From: Paenibacillus sophorae
GTDB lineage: Bacteria > Bacillota > Bacilli > Paenibacillales > Paenibacillaceae
Length of the DNA stretch: 64,000 nt
NCBI RefSeq assembly: GCF_018966525.1
Contig: NZ_CP076607.1
Location: 3,472,001 to 3,536,000, forward strand
Direction of reading: 5' to 3'
Numbering within the stretch: position 1 is the stretch's first letter; each line of letters starts with the position of its first letter. Made by a program: the position numbers and the translations under genes. Under the pieces are notes generated by a model that saw nothing but the letters and a program-made list of their open reading frames with translations, was not told the DNA's origin and did not search any database. This document shows positions 17,321-25,793 of the stretch, piece by piece.

Positions 17321-18193
17321 ATGGAAAAGCTTTTGAAGAACTTTAGCCGGTACGATGAACTGCACTATGGGTTTCAAACCGATTTGATCCGGATTTTATA
17401 TTATGATCTGCCGGAGCGTTATTACGAGCAGTATTCTTCGTATGAATGCTCCAAGCTGTGCACGATTTTGGACGGGGAGAAGGAAGTGCGGATTAATAAA
17501 ACGGAGAGCTTTCAATATGGATCTGATGAAATGATTCTGCTTCCGCCGCACTCCTCGGTCGAAATGTCCATAGAGCGCCAGACGAAAGCGCTTGTGTTCG
17601 AGCTGGGTGACGAGCTGATCGAGCGCCTGGAGCCGGTGGTGGGCGAAGAGTTCGGGCTTGCGGAGAAAGCGACGGTCGGAGATGTCGTACGGTGCGGATT
17701 GAAGACCAATGAGATGGACCCTGTGGTCAAGGCAATCAGCAGAATGAAGACCTACATGGCATACCCAGGAGACAGCAAAATCTTTCTGGTCGACCTTGCG
17801 GCGCAGGAGCTGGCTTATCATCTGCTGCGCATCCGGGCCTTCCGGCTGAGTCTGCATAACGACAGCAAGCATCCCGTGTTCCGCGCCATCCGCGACATTC
17901 ACTCGCAATTGTTAACGCTTGCATCTGTGAAAGAGCTGGCAGGCAGCTATAATATGTCGCACACTCATTTTACCCATCTGTTCAAAAAGATAACGGGTCT
18001 TGCCCCACTCGAATACATCACCCGCGAAAAAATGAAACTCGCTAGTAAGCTGCTTCAGGAGCGCACGGTTACGGAGACGGCGATGCACCTGAATTACGAC
18101 AACATTTCCCACTTCATCGCCTTGTTCAAAAGACAGTTCGGCATTACGCCAAAGCAGTACCAGATCAGCCGCCAGCCTGAAAATGTGCTATAA
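17321..18193 (+). CDS. AraC-family transcriptional regulator
   Basis: The C-terminal 100 residues hold the two AraC helix-turn-helix motifs: SVKELAGSYNMSHTHFTHLF with GLAPLEYITREKMKLASKLL, then TETAMHLNYDNISHFIALFK with GITPKQYQ. The N-terminal half is an AraC-type sensory cupin. ATG 17321 follows a GGAGG site at 17311 with five-base spacing; an in-frame TTG at 17261 would add 20 residues and cannot be excluded. It sits back to back with the iron alcohol dehydrogenase, so it probably activates that gene in response to an alcohol or aldehyde. Confidence 0.88.
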   Translation: MEKLLKNFSRYDELHYGFQTDLIRILYYDLPERYYEQYSSYECSKLCTILDGEKEVRINKTESFQYGSDEMILLPPHSSVEMSIERQTKALVFELGDELIERLEPVVGEEFGLAEKATVGDVVRCGLKTNEMDPVVKAISRMKTYMAYPGDSKIFLVDLAAQELAYHLLRIRAFRLSLHNDSKHPVFRAIRDIHSQLLTLASVKELAGSYNMSHTHFTHLFKKITGLAPLEYITREKMKLASKLLQERTVTETAMHLNYDNISHFIALFKRQFGITPKQYQISRQPENVL

Positions 18194-18262
18194 TTGCACC
18201 TCTCAGGTGTTCTGAACATCGTGATAGTAGGAGCGAAAAAATAGAATGGAGAGTGATTGTGA

Positions 18263-19243
18263 GTGAAGACAAGAATGCTCGGCGAACTTGAAGTTTCCAT
18301 ACTTGGGCTCGGATGCATGGGCATGTCGGATTTTTACAGCGGACGGGACGAAGAAGAGTCCATTCGCACCATTCACCGTTCTTTGGAACTGGGCGTCTCG
18401 TTCTTTGATACGGCCGCTGACTACGGAATCGGGAAGAACGAGGAACTCCTCGGAAAAGTGTTGAAAGGGCACCGCCACGAAGCGGTCATCGCGACGAAAT
18501 TTGGCATTGTGCGCGGTGCTGACGATGCGTTTCTCGGCGCAAACGGCCGGCCGGAGTATATCAAATCCTCCTGTGAGGCAAGTCTGCGCCGTCTTGGCAC
18601 CGATTATATCGACCTCTACTACCAGCACCGGGTCGATCCCGATACCCCTATCGAAGAAACAGTCGGCGCAATGTCGGATTTGGTGCGCGAGGGAAAGGTC
18701 CGGTACATCGGGCTGTCCGAGGCGGCTCCGGCTACGATACGGCGCGCTAACACTGTTCATCCGGTCACAGCTTTGCAGACGGAATATTCGCTTTGGAGCC
18801 GGGAAGTGGAGGACGAAATATTGCCGACTTGCCGTGAATTGGGCATAGGTTTCGTTGCCTACAGCCCGCTGGGAAGGGGATTTCTGACTGGACAAATTCA
18901 GAAGTTCGAAGATTTGGCGGAAGATGATTACCGCCGGTTCTCTCCCCGTTTCCAGGGAGGACATTTTCAGAAAAATCTCGATCTCGTCGCAAAGATTCGG
19001 GAAATCGCCAAAGAAAAAGGCTGCGAGCCATCTCAGCTTGCGCTATCTTGGCTGATTGCCCAAGGAGAGAATATCGTGCCGATACCAGGTACGAAACGCA
19101 GAAAATATTTGGAGCAAAATGTTGGCGCTCTCGACATAATGCTGACTGAAACAGAGTTGGCCCTCATCGAAGAAGCGCTCCCTAAAGGCACCGCATCCGG
19201 GGAACGCTACCCGGAGACGGCCATGAAAGGCGTGAACTTATAA
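18263..19243 (+). CDS. Aldo/keto reductase
   Basis: The 326-residue TIM-barrel oxidoreductase shows the AKR signatures: LGLGCMGMSDFY, then FDTAADYGIGKNEELLG with catalytic Asp and Tyr, lysine in VIATKFGI, and histidine in LYYQHRVDP. The C-terminal PIPGTKRRKYLEQNV binds NADPH. It belongs to the AKR13-like (YakC) group that reduces aldehydes and ketones. Start GTG 18263 follows GGAGAG. A terminator follows at 19251. Confidence 0.92.
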   Translation: MKTRMLGELEVSILGLGCMGMSDFYSGRDEEESIRTIHRSLELGVSFFDTAADYGIGKNEELLGKVLKGHRHEAVIATKFGIVRGADDAFLGANGRPEYIKSSCEASLRRLGTDYIDLYYQHRVDPDTPIEETVGAMSDLVREGKVRYIGLSEAAPATIRRANTVHPVTALQTEYSLWSREVEDEILPTCRELGIGFVAYSPLGRGFLTGQIQKFEDLAEDDYRRFSPRFQGGHFQKNLDLVAKIREIAKEKGCEPSQLALSWLIAQGENIVPIPGTKRRKYLEQNVGALDIMLTETELALIEEALPKGTASGERYPETAMKGVNL

Positions 19244-19250
19244 AAATTTT

Positions 19251-19281
19251 GCGGGGCCGCTGTTCGCTGCCTCGCTTTTTT
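19251..19281 (+). terminator. Terminator of the aldo/keto reductase gene
   Basis: GCGGGGC pairs with GCCTCGC (one G-U) and TTTTTT follows. It insulates the locus that starts at 19540. Confidence 0.8.
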
Positions 19282-19539
19282 GCGTTACTCATTCGAATAG
19301 AGATAAGAGTCCTGCCACACTCCTCTTATGTTTATATGCTCTCTCGAGTGCCCCTCTTTCGTCATGCCTATTACAATAACCGATCTCTCCGTTGGTTCCG
19401 TCTATATAAATACAGCAGTTGCCGATAATTTCCATGAACCCATAGCGACACCTCTCAGTTCGATTTACTTTGTATTTCGCGATATTTTCAAAATTCCCTT
19501 TAGTTGAAACCATAATTGAAAGAATTTGAAAAAAGTTCA

Positions 19540-19568
19540 TTGACAGACTGGGCAATCTTCTCTATAAT
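19540..19568 (+). promoter_or_regulatory. Consensus sigma-A promoter of the nitrogenase-like locus
   Basis: TTGACA (19540-19545) and TATAAT (19563-19568) are perfect consensus hexamers exactly 17 bases apart. Transcription should begin near 19575, giving a leader of about 265 bases before cysK with two terminator hairpins in it. Confidence 0.85.
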
Positions 19569-19631
19569 CCACATTATCCATTAATTCACATTGAAATAAT
19601 ATGAATTTAGCAATAAGCTGACCGGACCCCC

Positions 19632-19678
19632 GGAAGCTGAGCCTCCAATGACTTTGGAGCGCTTAGCTTCCTTTTTTT
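19632..19678 (+). terminator. First leader terminator (possible attenuator)
   Basis: GGAAGCTGAGC-CTCCAA pairs with TTGGAG-c-GCTTAGCTTCC (one G-U, one bulge) and is followed by seven T. It lies about 57 bases after the predicted start of transcription and before any gene, so most transcripts from the strong promoter should stop here unless antitermination occurs. I could not match the leader to a known riboswitch or T-box. Confidence 0.85.
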
Positions 19679-19689
19679 ATCCGCTTGAT

Positions 19690-19705
19690 TGTGATTATTA
19701 TCACA
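19690..19705 (+). promoter_or_regulatory. Fnr/Crp-type box upstream of cysK
   Basis: TGTGA-TTATTA-TCACA is a perfect match to TGTGA-N6-TCACA. It lies after the first leader terminator. A weak -10 (TACACT at 19723-19728, or TCGTAT at 19728-19733) would put it 37-42 bases upstream of a second start site. This suggests activation at low oxygen by an Fnr-type regulator. Confidence 0.6.
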
Positions 19706-19749
19706 TATATTGCTGTTTCATTTACACTCGTATGCCAACCAGTTCACTG

Positions 19750-19794
19750 GAGGCTTGAACTTGACCATTGATGGCGGGGGCAAGTCTCTTTTTT
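19750..19794 (+). terminator. Second leader terminator (possible attenuator)
   Basis: GAGGCTTG pairs with CAAGTCTC (one G-U) around a 23-base loop with an inner CCAT/ATGG, then TTTTTT. It ends 46 bases before the cysK start, so it would attenuate transcripts from either candidate promoter. Confidence 0.7.
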
Positions 19795-19840
19795 ATAACC
19801 TGCAACTTTTGTTGTGCAAATTGAAATGGAGGAACATGGA

Positions 19841-20797
19841 ATGACAAGAATCGCTAGTAAACTTACGGATCTGATTGGCAACACTCCGCTGCTAGAGCTC
19901 AAGGCCTTCAGTGAGGAAAATAAGCTGGGTGCGTCGGTAATTGCAAAGCTGGAATACTTCAATCCGGCAGGGAGCGTAAAGGACCGGATTGGATATGCGA
20001 TGATCAAGGATGCGGAGGAACAGGGCCTGATCGGTCCTGGGACCGTTCTGATAGAGCCTACAAGCGGTAATACCGGAATCGCGCTTGCTTTTGTAGCTGC
20101 GGCCCGCGGATACCGGCTGATCCTGACGATGCCGGACACGATGAGTATAGAACGCCGCAATTTGCTGAAGGCGCTGGGCGCGGAGCTGGTGCTGACTCCT
20201 GGTGCGGAGGGCATCAAGGGCTCTGTCCGCAAGGCGGAAGCGCTGGCGGCGGTTACCCCGAATTCGTTCATCCTGCAGCAGTTCAATAATTCGGCCAATC
20301 CTAAAATCCACCGTCAGACGACTGCCGAGGAAATATGGCGGGATACAGACGGAACAGTAGATATCTTCGTCAGCGGAGTCGGAACCGGGGGGACGATAAC
20401 CGGAGTAGGAGAAGTCCTGAAAGAGCGGAATCCGGATGTGAAGATTGTGGCTGTAGAGCCGTTTGATTCTCCGGTTCTCTCGGGCGGAAATCCGGGTCCG
20501 CACAAAATTCAGGGACTTGGCGCCGGATTCGTTCCGCTCATTCTGAACCGGGAAATCATCGACGAGGTGTACAAGGTACGGAACGAAGAAGCTCTGGAAA
20601 CAGCGCGGGAATTGGCGAGCAGCGAAGGGCTGCTGGTAGGCATCTCCTCAGGCGCAGCGGTCTTTGCAGCTTCTCAGTTGGCCAAACGGAAAGAAAACAA
20701 GGGTAAAAATATTGTCGTACTGCTGCCGGATACCGGCGAACGCTACTTATCGACCGTGTTGTTTCAGGAACCGGCGCAAACAGGAGGTTTATCATGA
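19841..20797 (+). CDS. cysK: Cysteine synthase family enzyme (O-acetylserine sulfhydrylase)
   Basis: The 318-residue PLP enzyme makes cysteine from O-acetylserine and sulfide. NPAGSVKDR holds the PLP-binding lysine (residue 47), EPTSGNTGIALAF the substrate loop, GVGTGGTITGVGEVL the phosphate loop, and GISSGAAVFAA the C-terminal cofactor site. ATG 19841 follows GGAGGA by seven bases. It overlaps the NifK-like gene by four bases (ATGA), so it is translationally coupled to a nitrogenase-like enzyme. This coupling suggests that the reductase generates sulfide or a thiol which this enzyme captures. The homologue could also use another thiol or acceptor such as O-phosphoserine or O-acetylhomoserine. 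Confidence 0.92.
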   Translation: MTRIASKLTDLIGNTPLLELKAFSEENKLGASVIAKLEYFNPAGSVKDRIGYAMIKDAEEQGLIGPGTVLIEPTSGNTGIALAFVAAARGYRLILTMPDTMSIERRNLLKALGAELVLTPGAEGIKGSVRKAEALAAVTPNSFILQQFNNSANPKIHRQTTAEEIWRDTDGTVDIFVSGVGTGGTITGVGEVLKERNPDVKIVAVEPFDSPVLSGGNPGPHKIQGLGAGFVPLILNREIIDEVYKVRNEEALETARELASSEGLLVGISSGAAVFAASQLAKRKENKGKNIVVLLPDTGERYLSTVLFQEPAQTGGLS

Positions 20798-22134
20798 GTA
20801 AAGTAATTGAAAGACCGCGTTATGTATGCGCCCTTGGCGGCGCGATCGGCACCATCCAGTCACTGCCCCGGGCGATTCCGATTCTTCATTCCTCATCCGG
20901 CTGCGGCGGAAATCTGGCGGGAGCCTTAAGCGGAGCTTCGGGGTATAACGGCGGCAATTATTGCGGCGGCCAGGCGCTCCCGAGCTCCAACGTATCCGAG
21001 CGGGACATTGTGTTCGGCGGCGAAGGCCGGCTGCAGGAGCAGATCGAGAACACGCTGAAGGTAATGGATGGGGATTTGTATTTTGTAGTTACGGGCTGCA
21101 TGGTTGAAATGATCGGCGACAATGTTCATGCGGTAACCAAACGCTTCAAGGGCGGAGAATTACCAGTACTGGCAGCGGAAACGGTCAGCTTCAAAGGAAA
21201 CTCCTATTACGGTTACGAGCTGGTCCTTGAGACCTTATTCCGAGATTTTGTGGAAAAGACCACGGAAAAAGACGCTAAGACGGTCAATTTGTGGGGCGTC
21301 GTTCCGATGCAGGATGTGTTCTGGAAAGGCAATCTTGGTGTGCTGAAGAATTTGCTTAAGAAGCTGGGCTTTGAGACCAATACGTTCTTCGGTCAAGGCG
21401 AGACTTTGGACAACCTGAAAAATGCCGCCAAGGCAAGCCTCAACATCGTTGTGTCGGACGCATACGGGATCGAAGCGGCTAAAGTATTCGAAGAGGTACA
21501 CGGTGTTCCTTATCTGACGGTTCAATTGCCGGTTGGCGATCACGGCACTTCGCGTTTCCTCCGTACAGTGGGCAAGGCTCTCGGCGTCGATGACATCAAG
21601 ATCGAGAAATTGATCCAGGAAGAAAGAAAAGCGTATTACCCTTACCTGGAGCGACTGGCTGATGTGTACAATGACCTCGATTTCCAGCGCTATGCCACCG
21701 TGGTCGGCGATCCCAATTACACACAGGCGCTGACGCGGTTTCTTGCTGACGATCTGGGCTGGCTGCCGGAGCTGGTTGTGATTACCGACATTTTGGGGGA
21801 GGAACAGAAGGAACGCGTTCTTGCCACGTTCGGCGATTACGAATCCGGGCTGCGTCCGGAAATTGTGTTCGATGAGGATGCCTCAAGTGTCGGCGGATAC
21901 ATCAACCGTCACTGGCCGCAGAATCAGGGGCAGAAATATTATAAAGGGTTTGCGCCCGGCGTTATTCTGGGAAGCGTCATGGAACGCGACACGGCGGAAC
22001 AATTCAAAGCGCCGCTGCTGCCGGTCACTTACCCTATATCAAACCGAGTAGTGCTGAATCGGGCCTACGCCGGATATACGGGCGGACTTACTCTTGCCGA
22101 GGATGTTCTGAGTCTGGTTGTCGCGCATCGTTAA
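20794..22134 (+). CDS. Nitrogenase-like reductase subunit, NifK-like
   Basis: The 446-residue protein belongs to the nitrogenase component 1 (oxidoreductase type 1) family. Cys12 (YVCALGG), Cys37 (SSGCGGN) and Cys102 (VTGCMVEMIGD) have the spacing of the three P-cluster cysteines of a nitrogenase beta subunit; Cys57 is extra. The block RDIVFGGEGRLQEQI is family typical. At 446 residues it is shorter than true NifK (about 510-520) and lacks the N-terminal extension. Its start overlaps cysK, and the NifD-like gene follows 46 bases on, so gene order is K then D, the reverse of nif operons. It probably pairs with the NifD-like protein; it is not predicted to fix N2. Confidence 0.9.
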   Translation: MSKVIERPRYVCALGGAIGTIQSLPRAIPILHSSSGCGGNLAGALSGASGYNGGNYCGGQALPSSNVSERDIVFGGEGRLQEQIENTLKVMDGDLYFVVTGCMVEMIGDNVHAVTKRFKGGELPVLAAETVSFKGNSYYGYELVLETLFRDFVEKTTEKDAKTVNLWGVVPMQDVFWKGNLGVLKNLLKKLGFETNTFFGQGETLDNLKNAAKASLNIVVSDAYGIEAAKVFEEVHGVPYLTVQLPVGDHGTSRFLRTVGKALGVDDIKIEKLIQEERKAYYPYLERLADVYNDLDFQRYATVVGDPNYTQALTRFLADDLGWLPELVVITDILGEEQKERVLATFGDYESGLRPEIVFDEDASSVGGYINRHWPQNQGQKYYKGFAPGVILGSVMERDTAEQFKAPLLPVTYPISNRVVLNRAYAGYTGGLTLAEDVLSLVVAHR

Positions 22135-22180
22135 CAAGCGGTTTGTTTCTTATTTCATATACATTAGGAGGTTTGCGAAA

Positions 22181-23719
22181 GTGGATTATATCAAACATAA
22201 AGTACCGCCGGTGCGTGAAGATCGCCTGATGGCCTGCCAAGCTTATGGAGGAACCTGTGGTGATCTATCCAAAGATTCCAAGAAAGGCTGCCTTTACGCC
22301 AGCAAGCGCACCTTCTCTCAGACCCAGGGCTGCCAGCTGAACCTTAGTCTGGGTATGATCAGCTCGATGCGCGACGCGGTGATGGTCATTCACAGTCCGA
22401 TAGGCTGCGGCGGCAATCTAATCCAGAACGCCGGGATTAATAAAGTATTTCAGAAGCTTCGTCAGGAATCGGCGGTTGGCCTGCGCTGGATTAACACCAA
22501 CCTTAGCGAAGTGGATGTAATCAGCGGAGGCGAAGCCAAGCTGCGGCAGGCCGTGCTCAAAGCCGAGCGGGAATTCCGCCCGAGCGCCATTCTTGTATTT
22601 AACAGCTGTGTGCCGGCCCTGATCGGCGATGATATTGACGGTATTCTGGATGATCTGCAGAAGCAGGTATCGGCCAAGATCGTCCCGATCCACTGCGAAG
22701 GCTTCAAGACCAAAATTCAGGCAACCGCCTATGATTCCGTCTATCACGGTCTGATCCGCAATCTCGTCGGTGAAGACAAAGGCTCAAAGCCGGAAGTCGT
22801 TCGCACGCTAGAGGAAGAAGCCGAACACCAGGCTGTAATCAGCAAGACGGTTAATCTGCTCAATGTCGGGTCGATGAGCCGCATTGATGAGGAGGAACTG
22901 GTGCGGCTGCTCAAGGCTCTTGATCTCAATGTACGAATCCTGCCTTCTTATTCGCATCCCGATGATTTTACCTATGCTCATGAAGCGGCCCTCAATGTAA
23001 GCATCTGCGCAACGCATGATGATTATTTCGTGGAGCATTTCCAGCAAATGTACGGTATTCCTTATGTAATGCGGACGATTCCAATCGGTATCGCCAATAC
23101 AAATAAATGGCTGCGCGATATCGCTTCCTTCTTCGGCATCGAAGAACAGGCTGAGAAACTGATTGCCGCAGAGACGGCGGAGCTGAACAAGGCGATTGAA
23201 CCGTTTAAAGCTGAGTTCAAAGGGAAAACGGCGTTTCTTACCGGCGGTGAGGTTCGGATATTGACCACAGCGGAGCTGCTGCATAATCTCGGATTTGAGA
23301 TCCTGGGCCTGCGGGGCTATCATTTCGACAAATACGGCGAGATTCTCCTGGATGAATATTTGGAAGATGTTCCTAATTCGGAAAAAGCGATCTTTAATAT
23401 CGGTTCGGGCCAAGTGTTCGAGCAGGCCAATCTGCTCAGCAAGATCACTCCTGACTTATTCGTTGGCCATATCGGCGTTAACGGCTCTGCAGCCAAGCAG
23501 GGATATCCGATTTTCCCGCTGTTTGGGCAAAGTGACGATTACCTTGGATACAAGGGCGTGTTTGAAGTAGCTACACGGGTCAGCCGCATTTTGAAAAATC
23601 CGGCTTTTAACAAAAATCTTGGCAGCAACACGAGATTGCCTTACCGGGATAGCTGGTATGAGCAGGACCCGTTCACGTATATTGACGATTCGGCTAGTGT
23701 AGCCGCCCGCATTGGATAA
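22181..23719 (+). CDS. Nitrogenase-like reductase subunit, NifD-like
   Basis: The 512-residue protein is the likely catalytic subunit. Cys51 (QGCQLNL), Cys76 (SPIGCGGN) and Cys143 (VFNSCVPALIGDD) match the P-cluster cysteines of NifD in order and spacing. Cys276 (VSICATHDDYFVEHF) aligns with the FeMo-cofactor cysteine of NifD. The FeMo-cofactor histidine (NifD HSWDY) is replaced: the region reads FPLFGQSDDYLGYKG. Extra cysteines at 19, 26 and 37 are unusual. GTG 22181 is chosen because TAGGAGG lies ten bases upstream. The pattern fits a nitrogenase-like reductase with a related but altered cofactor site, such as the methylthio-alkane reductase branch. Substrate is inferred only. Confidence 0.9.
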   Translation: MDYIKHKVPPVREDRLMACQAYGGTCGDLSKDSKKGCLYASKRTFSQTQGCQLNLSLGMISSMRDAVMVIHSPIGCGGNLIQNAGINKVFQKLRQESAVGLRWINTNLSEVDVISGGEAKLRQAVLKAEREFRPSAILVFNSCVPALIGDDIDGILDDLQKQVSAKIVPIHCEGFKTKIQATAYDSVYHGLIRNLVGEDKGSKPEVVRTLEEEAEHQAVISKTVNLLNVGSMSRIDEEELVRLLKALDLNVRILPSYSHPDDFTYAHEAALNVSICATHDDYFVEHFQQMYGIPYVMRTIPIGIANTNKWLRDIASFFGIEEQAEKLIAAETAELNKAIEPFKAEFKGKTAFLTGGEVRILTTAELLHNLGFEILGLRGYHFDKYGEILLDEYLEDVPNSEKAIFNIGSGQVFEQANLLSKITPDLFVGHIGVNGSAAKQGYPIFPLFGQSDDYLGYKGVFEVATRVSRILKNPAFNKNLGSNTRLPYRDSWYEQDPFTYIDDSASVAARIG

Positions 23720-23737
23720 CAGAGAGGAGAATGGGAA

Positions 23738-24613
23738 ATGGCCGCAACTGAAGCAAAAATTACGGTGAGCGGGGTCACCCGCAGATATTCGATCCGGCTG
23801 AATAAAGATGAGGAGAAGAAGCAGTTTACCGCATTGCAGGACGTGGATCTGGAAGTAAGACCCGGTGAGTTCCTGACCATCGTAGGACCCAGCGGCTGCG
23901 GAAAATCAACACTGCTGGATCTTATAGCCGGGCTTGCCACACCGACGGAAGGCGAACTGTATATTGATGGAAAAAGAATTACCGGCCCCGCTCTGGATCG
24001 GGGAATCGTCATGCAGGGCTACGCCTTATTTCCTTGGCGGACGGTTCGCCGCAATGTGGAGTTTGGTCTTGAAATCAAGAAGGTTCCCAAAAAAGACCGG
24101 AAAGCCATCAGTGACCGGTTTCTGGAGCTTGTCGGGTTAAGCAATTATGGAGACCGTTACCCGTATGAACTGTCAGGCGGGATGAAGCAGCGGGTAGCCA
24201 TTGCCCGGGCTCTGGCCTATGATCCTGAAGTTCTGCTTATGGACGAGCCGTTTGCGGCAGTGGATGCCCAGACCCGCGAGACGCTTCAGGATGAGTTGCT
24301 GCGGATCTGGGAACAGACCGGAAAGACGATTATTTTTGTTACCCACAGTATCGATGAAGCTGTCGCTCTTGCCGATCGTGTTGTGGTGATGTCTCCGAAT
24401 CCCGGCAGGGTCCGCGAAATCGTTCCCGTTTCTCTGCCTCGTCCGAGAAGTGTAGGAGATGTGCAATCCACCGCCGATTTCAGCTGGATCCGGCACCGGG
24501 TATGGGAACTGCTGCAGGGAGAGACGGCCGCAGCCAAACCGCCGGCCAAGCCAGCCGTGGCCCAAGCGCCGCTTGAGCTTGCCGAGCAGCTCTCCTCATC
24601 GGCGGCACTATAA
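23738..24613 (+). CDS. ABC transporter ATPase, sulfonate/taurine/nitrate type
   Basis: The 291-residue ATP-binding protein has Walker A GPSGCGKSTL, a Q-loop in MQGYALFPWRTV, the signature LSGGMKQRVAIARAL, Walker B VLLMDEPFAAVD and the switch histidine in VTHSIDEA. FPWRTV after the Q-loop is the mark of the SsuB/TauB/NrtD subgroup. A C-terminal tail of about 30 residues rich in Ala/Pro/Lys is extra. It lies between the NifD- and NifH-like genes and must serve the two permeases encoded downstream (25.8 and 27.8 kb). No other ATPase is encoded in the locus. Confidence 0.92.
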   Translation: MAATEAKITVSGVTRRYSIRLNKDEEKKQFTALQDVDLEVRPGEFLTIVGPSGCGKSTLLDLIAGLATPTEGELYIDGKRITGPALDRGIVMQGYALFPWRTVRRNVEFGLEIKKVPKKDRKAISDRFLELVGLSNYGDRYPYELSGGMKQRVAIARALAYDPEVLLMDEPFAAVDAQTRETLQDELLRIWEQTGKTIIFVTHSIDEAVALADRVVVMSPNPGRVREIVPVSLPRPRSVGDVQSTADFSWIRHRVWELLQGETAAAKPPAKPAVAQAPLELAEQLSSSAAL

Positions 24614-24692
24614 TCCGGCAAGGGGAATAACAGTAAGGCGTTGTCCCATTCCAATGTTTAAAATGCGTATAACAAAGAAGGAGTGCTACTTC

Positions 24693-25571
24693 ATGGCTAA
24701 AAAAATAAAACAAATCGCAATCTACGGCAAGGGGGGAATAGGTAAGTCAACGACAACCTCCAACATTAGCGCGGCTCTGTCGGTGGCAGGCTACAAGGTA
24801 ATGCAGTTCGGCTGCGACCCGAAGAGTGATTCTACCAACACGCTGCGCGGCGGCGAATATATTCCCACTGTACTAGATACGTTAAGGGATAAGCAGATTG
24901 TGAGAGCGCATGACGTTATTTTTGAAGGGTTTAATGGAATTTACTGCGTGGAAGCGGGCGGACCGGCTCCGGGTGTCGGCTGCGCGGGAAGAGGGATCAT
25001 CACATCTGTCTCTCTGCTTAAACAGCAGAAAGTCTTCGAAGAGCTTGATCTGGACTATGTCATTTATGATGTCCTTGGGGACGTAGTTTGCGGGGGATTT
25101 GCCGTTCCTGTACGGGAAGGCATTGCCGAGCACGTATTTACGGTTACCTCCGCCGATTTTATGGCACTTTATGCGGCTAACAACCTTTTTAAAGGAATTC
25201 ATAAATACTCTACCGAGGGCGGTGCCTTGCTTGGCGGGGTTATTGCCAATTCGATCAACGCTCCTTACGCCAAGGAGATCGTTGATGATTTCGTTGCCCG
25301 TACGCATACGCAGGTGATGGAGTATGTACCGCGTTCGGTATCCGTGACGCAGGCTGAGCTGCAAGGGAAGACGACCATTGAAGCGGACCCGGACTCCAAG
25401 CAAGCGCAGATTTACAAATCCCTGGCCCAGAAAATCGTAAACCATACCGAGTCTAAAGTTCCAGTTCCTCTGGAAACCAGCGAACTGCGAGAGTGGGCTT
25501 CCAATTGGGGTAAACAACTGGTGGAATTGGAAGCCGGCGTGTTATCTCCAGCGGCGGCAGGCAATTTGTAA
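24693..25571 (+). CDS. Nitrogenase-like reductase iron protein, NifH-like
   Basis: The 292-residue homodimeric ATPase should carry a 4Fe-4S cluster and feed electrons to the NifDK-like partner. The P-loop GKGGIGKST is at residues 12-20, Cys97 (PGVGCAGRGIIT) and Cys133 (DVVCGGFAVP) are the cluster ligands, and Arg100 is the residue ADP-ribosylated in true NifH. DPKSDSTN (42-49) is the switch I region. ATG 24693 follows GAAGGAG; the longer upstream frame overlaps the ATPase gene and lacks a site. It is full length and close to real NifH in layout, but the neighbourhood lacks nifB, nifE and nifN. Confidence 0.95.
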   Translation: MAKKIKQIAIYGKGGIGKSTTTSNISAALSVAGYKVMQFGCDPKSDSTNTLRGGEYIPTVLDTLRDKQIVRAHDVIFEGFNGIYCVEAGGPAPGVGCAGRGIITSVSLLKQQKVFEELDLDYVIYDVLGDVVCGGFAVPVREGIAEHVFTVTSADFMALYAANNLFKGIHKYSTEGGALLGGVIANSINAPYAKEIVDDFVARTHTQVMEYVPRSVSVTQAELQGKTTIEADPDSKQAQIYKSLAQKIVNHTESKVPVPLETSELREWASNWGKQLVELEAGVLSPAAAGNL

Positions 25572-25624
25572 GATATCAATAATATCAATTGAATAATCGA
25601 TATTCTCTAAACCGACTTTTTAGG

Positions 25625-25675
25625 AAGAGGTTAAAACGACGCTTTAACGGCGGAGTTTTAACCTCTTTGTCTTTC
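25625..25675 (+). terminator. First of two tandem terminators after nifH-like gene
   Basis: AAGAGGTTAAAAC pairs perfectly with GTTTTAACCTCTT (13 bases) around a 17-base loop, then TTTGTCTTT. It could reduce read-through from the reductase genes into the transport genes. Confidence 0.75.
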
Positions 25676-25717
25676 AGGTGCAAATGCAGCAAGTTTCGTA
25701 CTGCAACCCACTTTTCC

Positions 25718-25770
25718 AAAAGAGGTTAAGCAGCCGTTCCCCAACCGGCGAGCTTAACCTTTTTTAATTT
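25718..25770 (+). terminator. Second of two tandem terminators after nifH-like gene
   Basis: AGGTTAAGC pairs with GCTTAACCT, with an inner GCCG/CGGC helix, and six T follow. The stem begins with the same AGAGGTTAA as the previous hairpin, so the two look like duplicated or co-regulated elements. It ends only about 24 bases before the permease start. Confidence 0.8.
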
Positions 25771-25793
25771 TACAAAAAGGGAGTGAATGTTAA

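Noticed and set aside
19289..19540. A minus-strand frame of about 83 codons upstream of the nitrogenase-like locus
   Set aside because: It would begin inside the consensus promoter on the other strand, has no ribosome site and no known family. A degraded gene cannot be fully excluded.
19575..19840. A T-box, S-box or molybdenum/tungsten cofactor riboswitch before cysK
   Set aside because: I looked for the T-box AGGGTGGTACCGCG-type motif and the S-box core and saw neither; the leader hairpins do not match a class I can name with confidence.
19841..25571. A conventional nif operon
   Set aside because: NifB, NifE, NifN, NifX and NifV are missing, the gene order is K-D-H with cysK first, and the cofactor histidine of NifD is not conserved.
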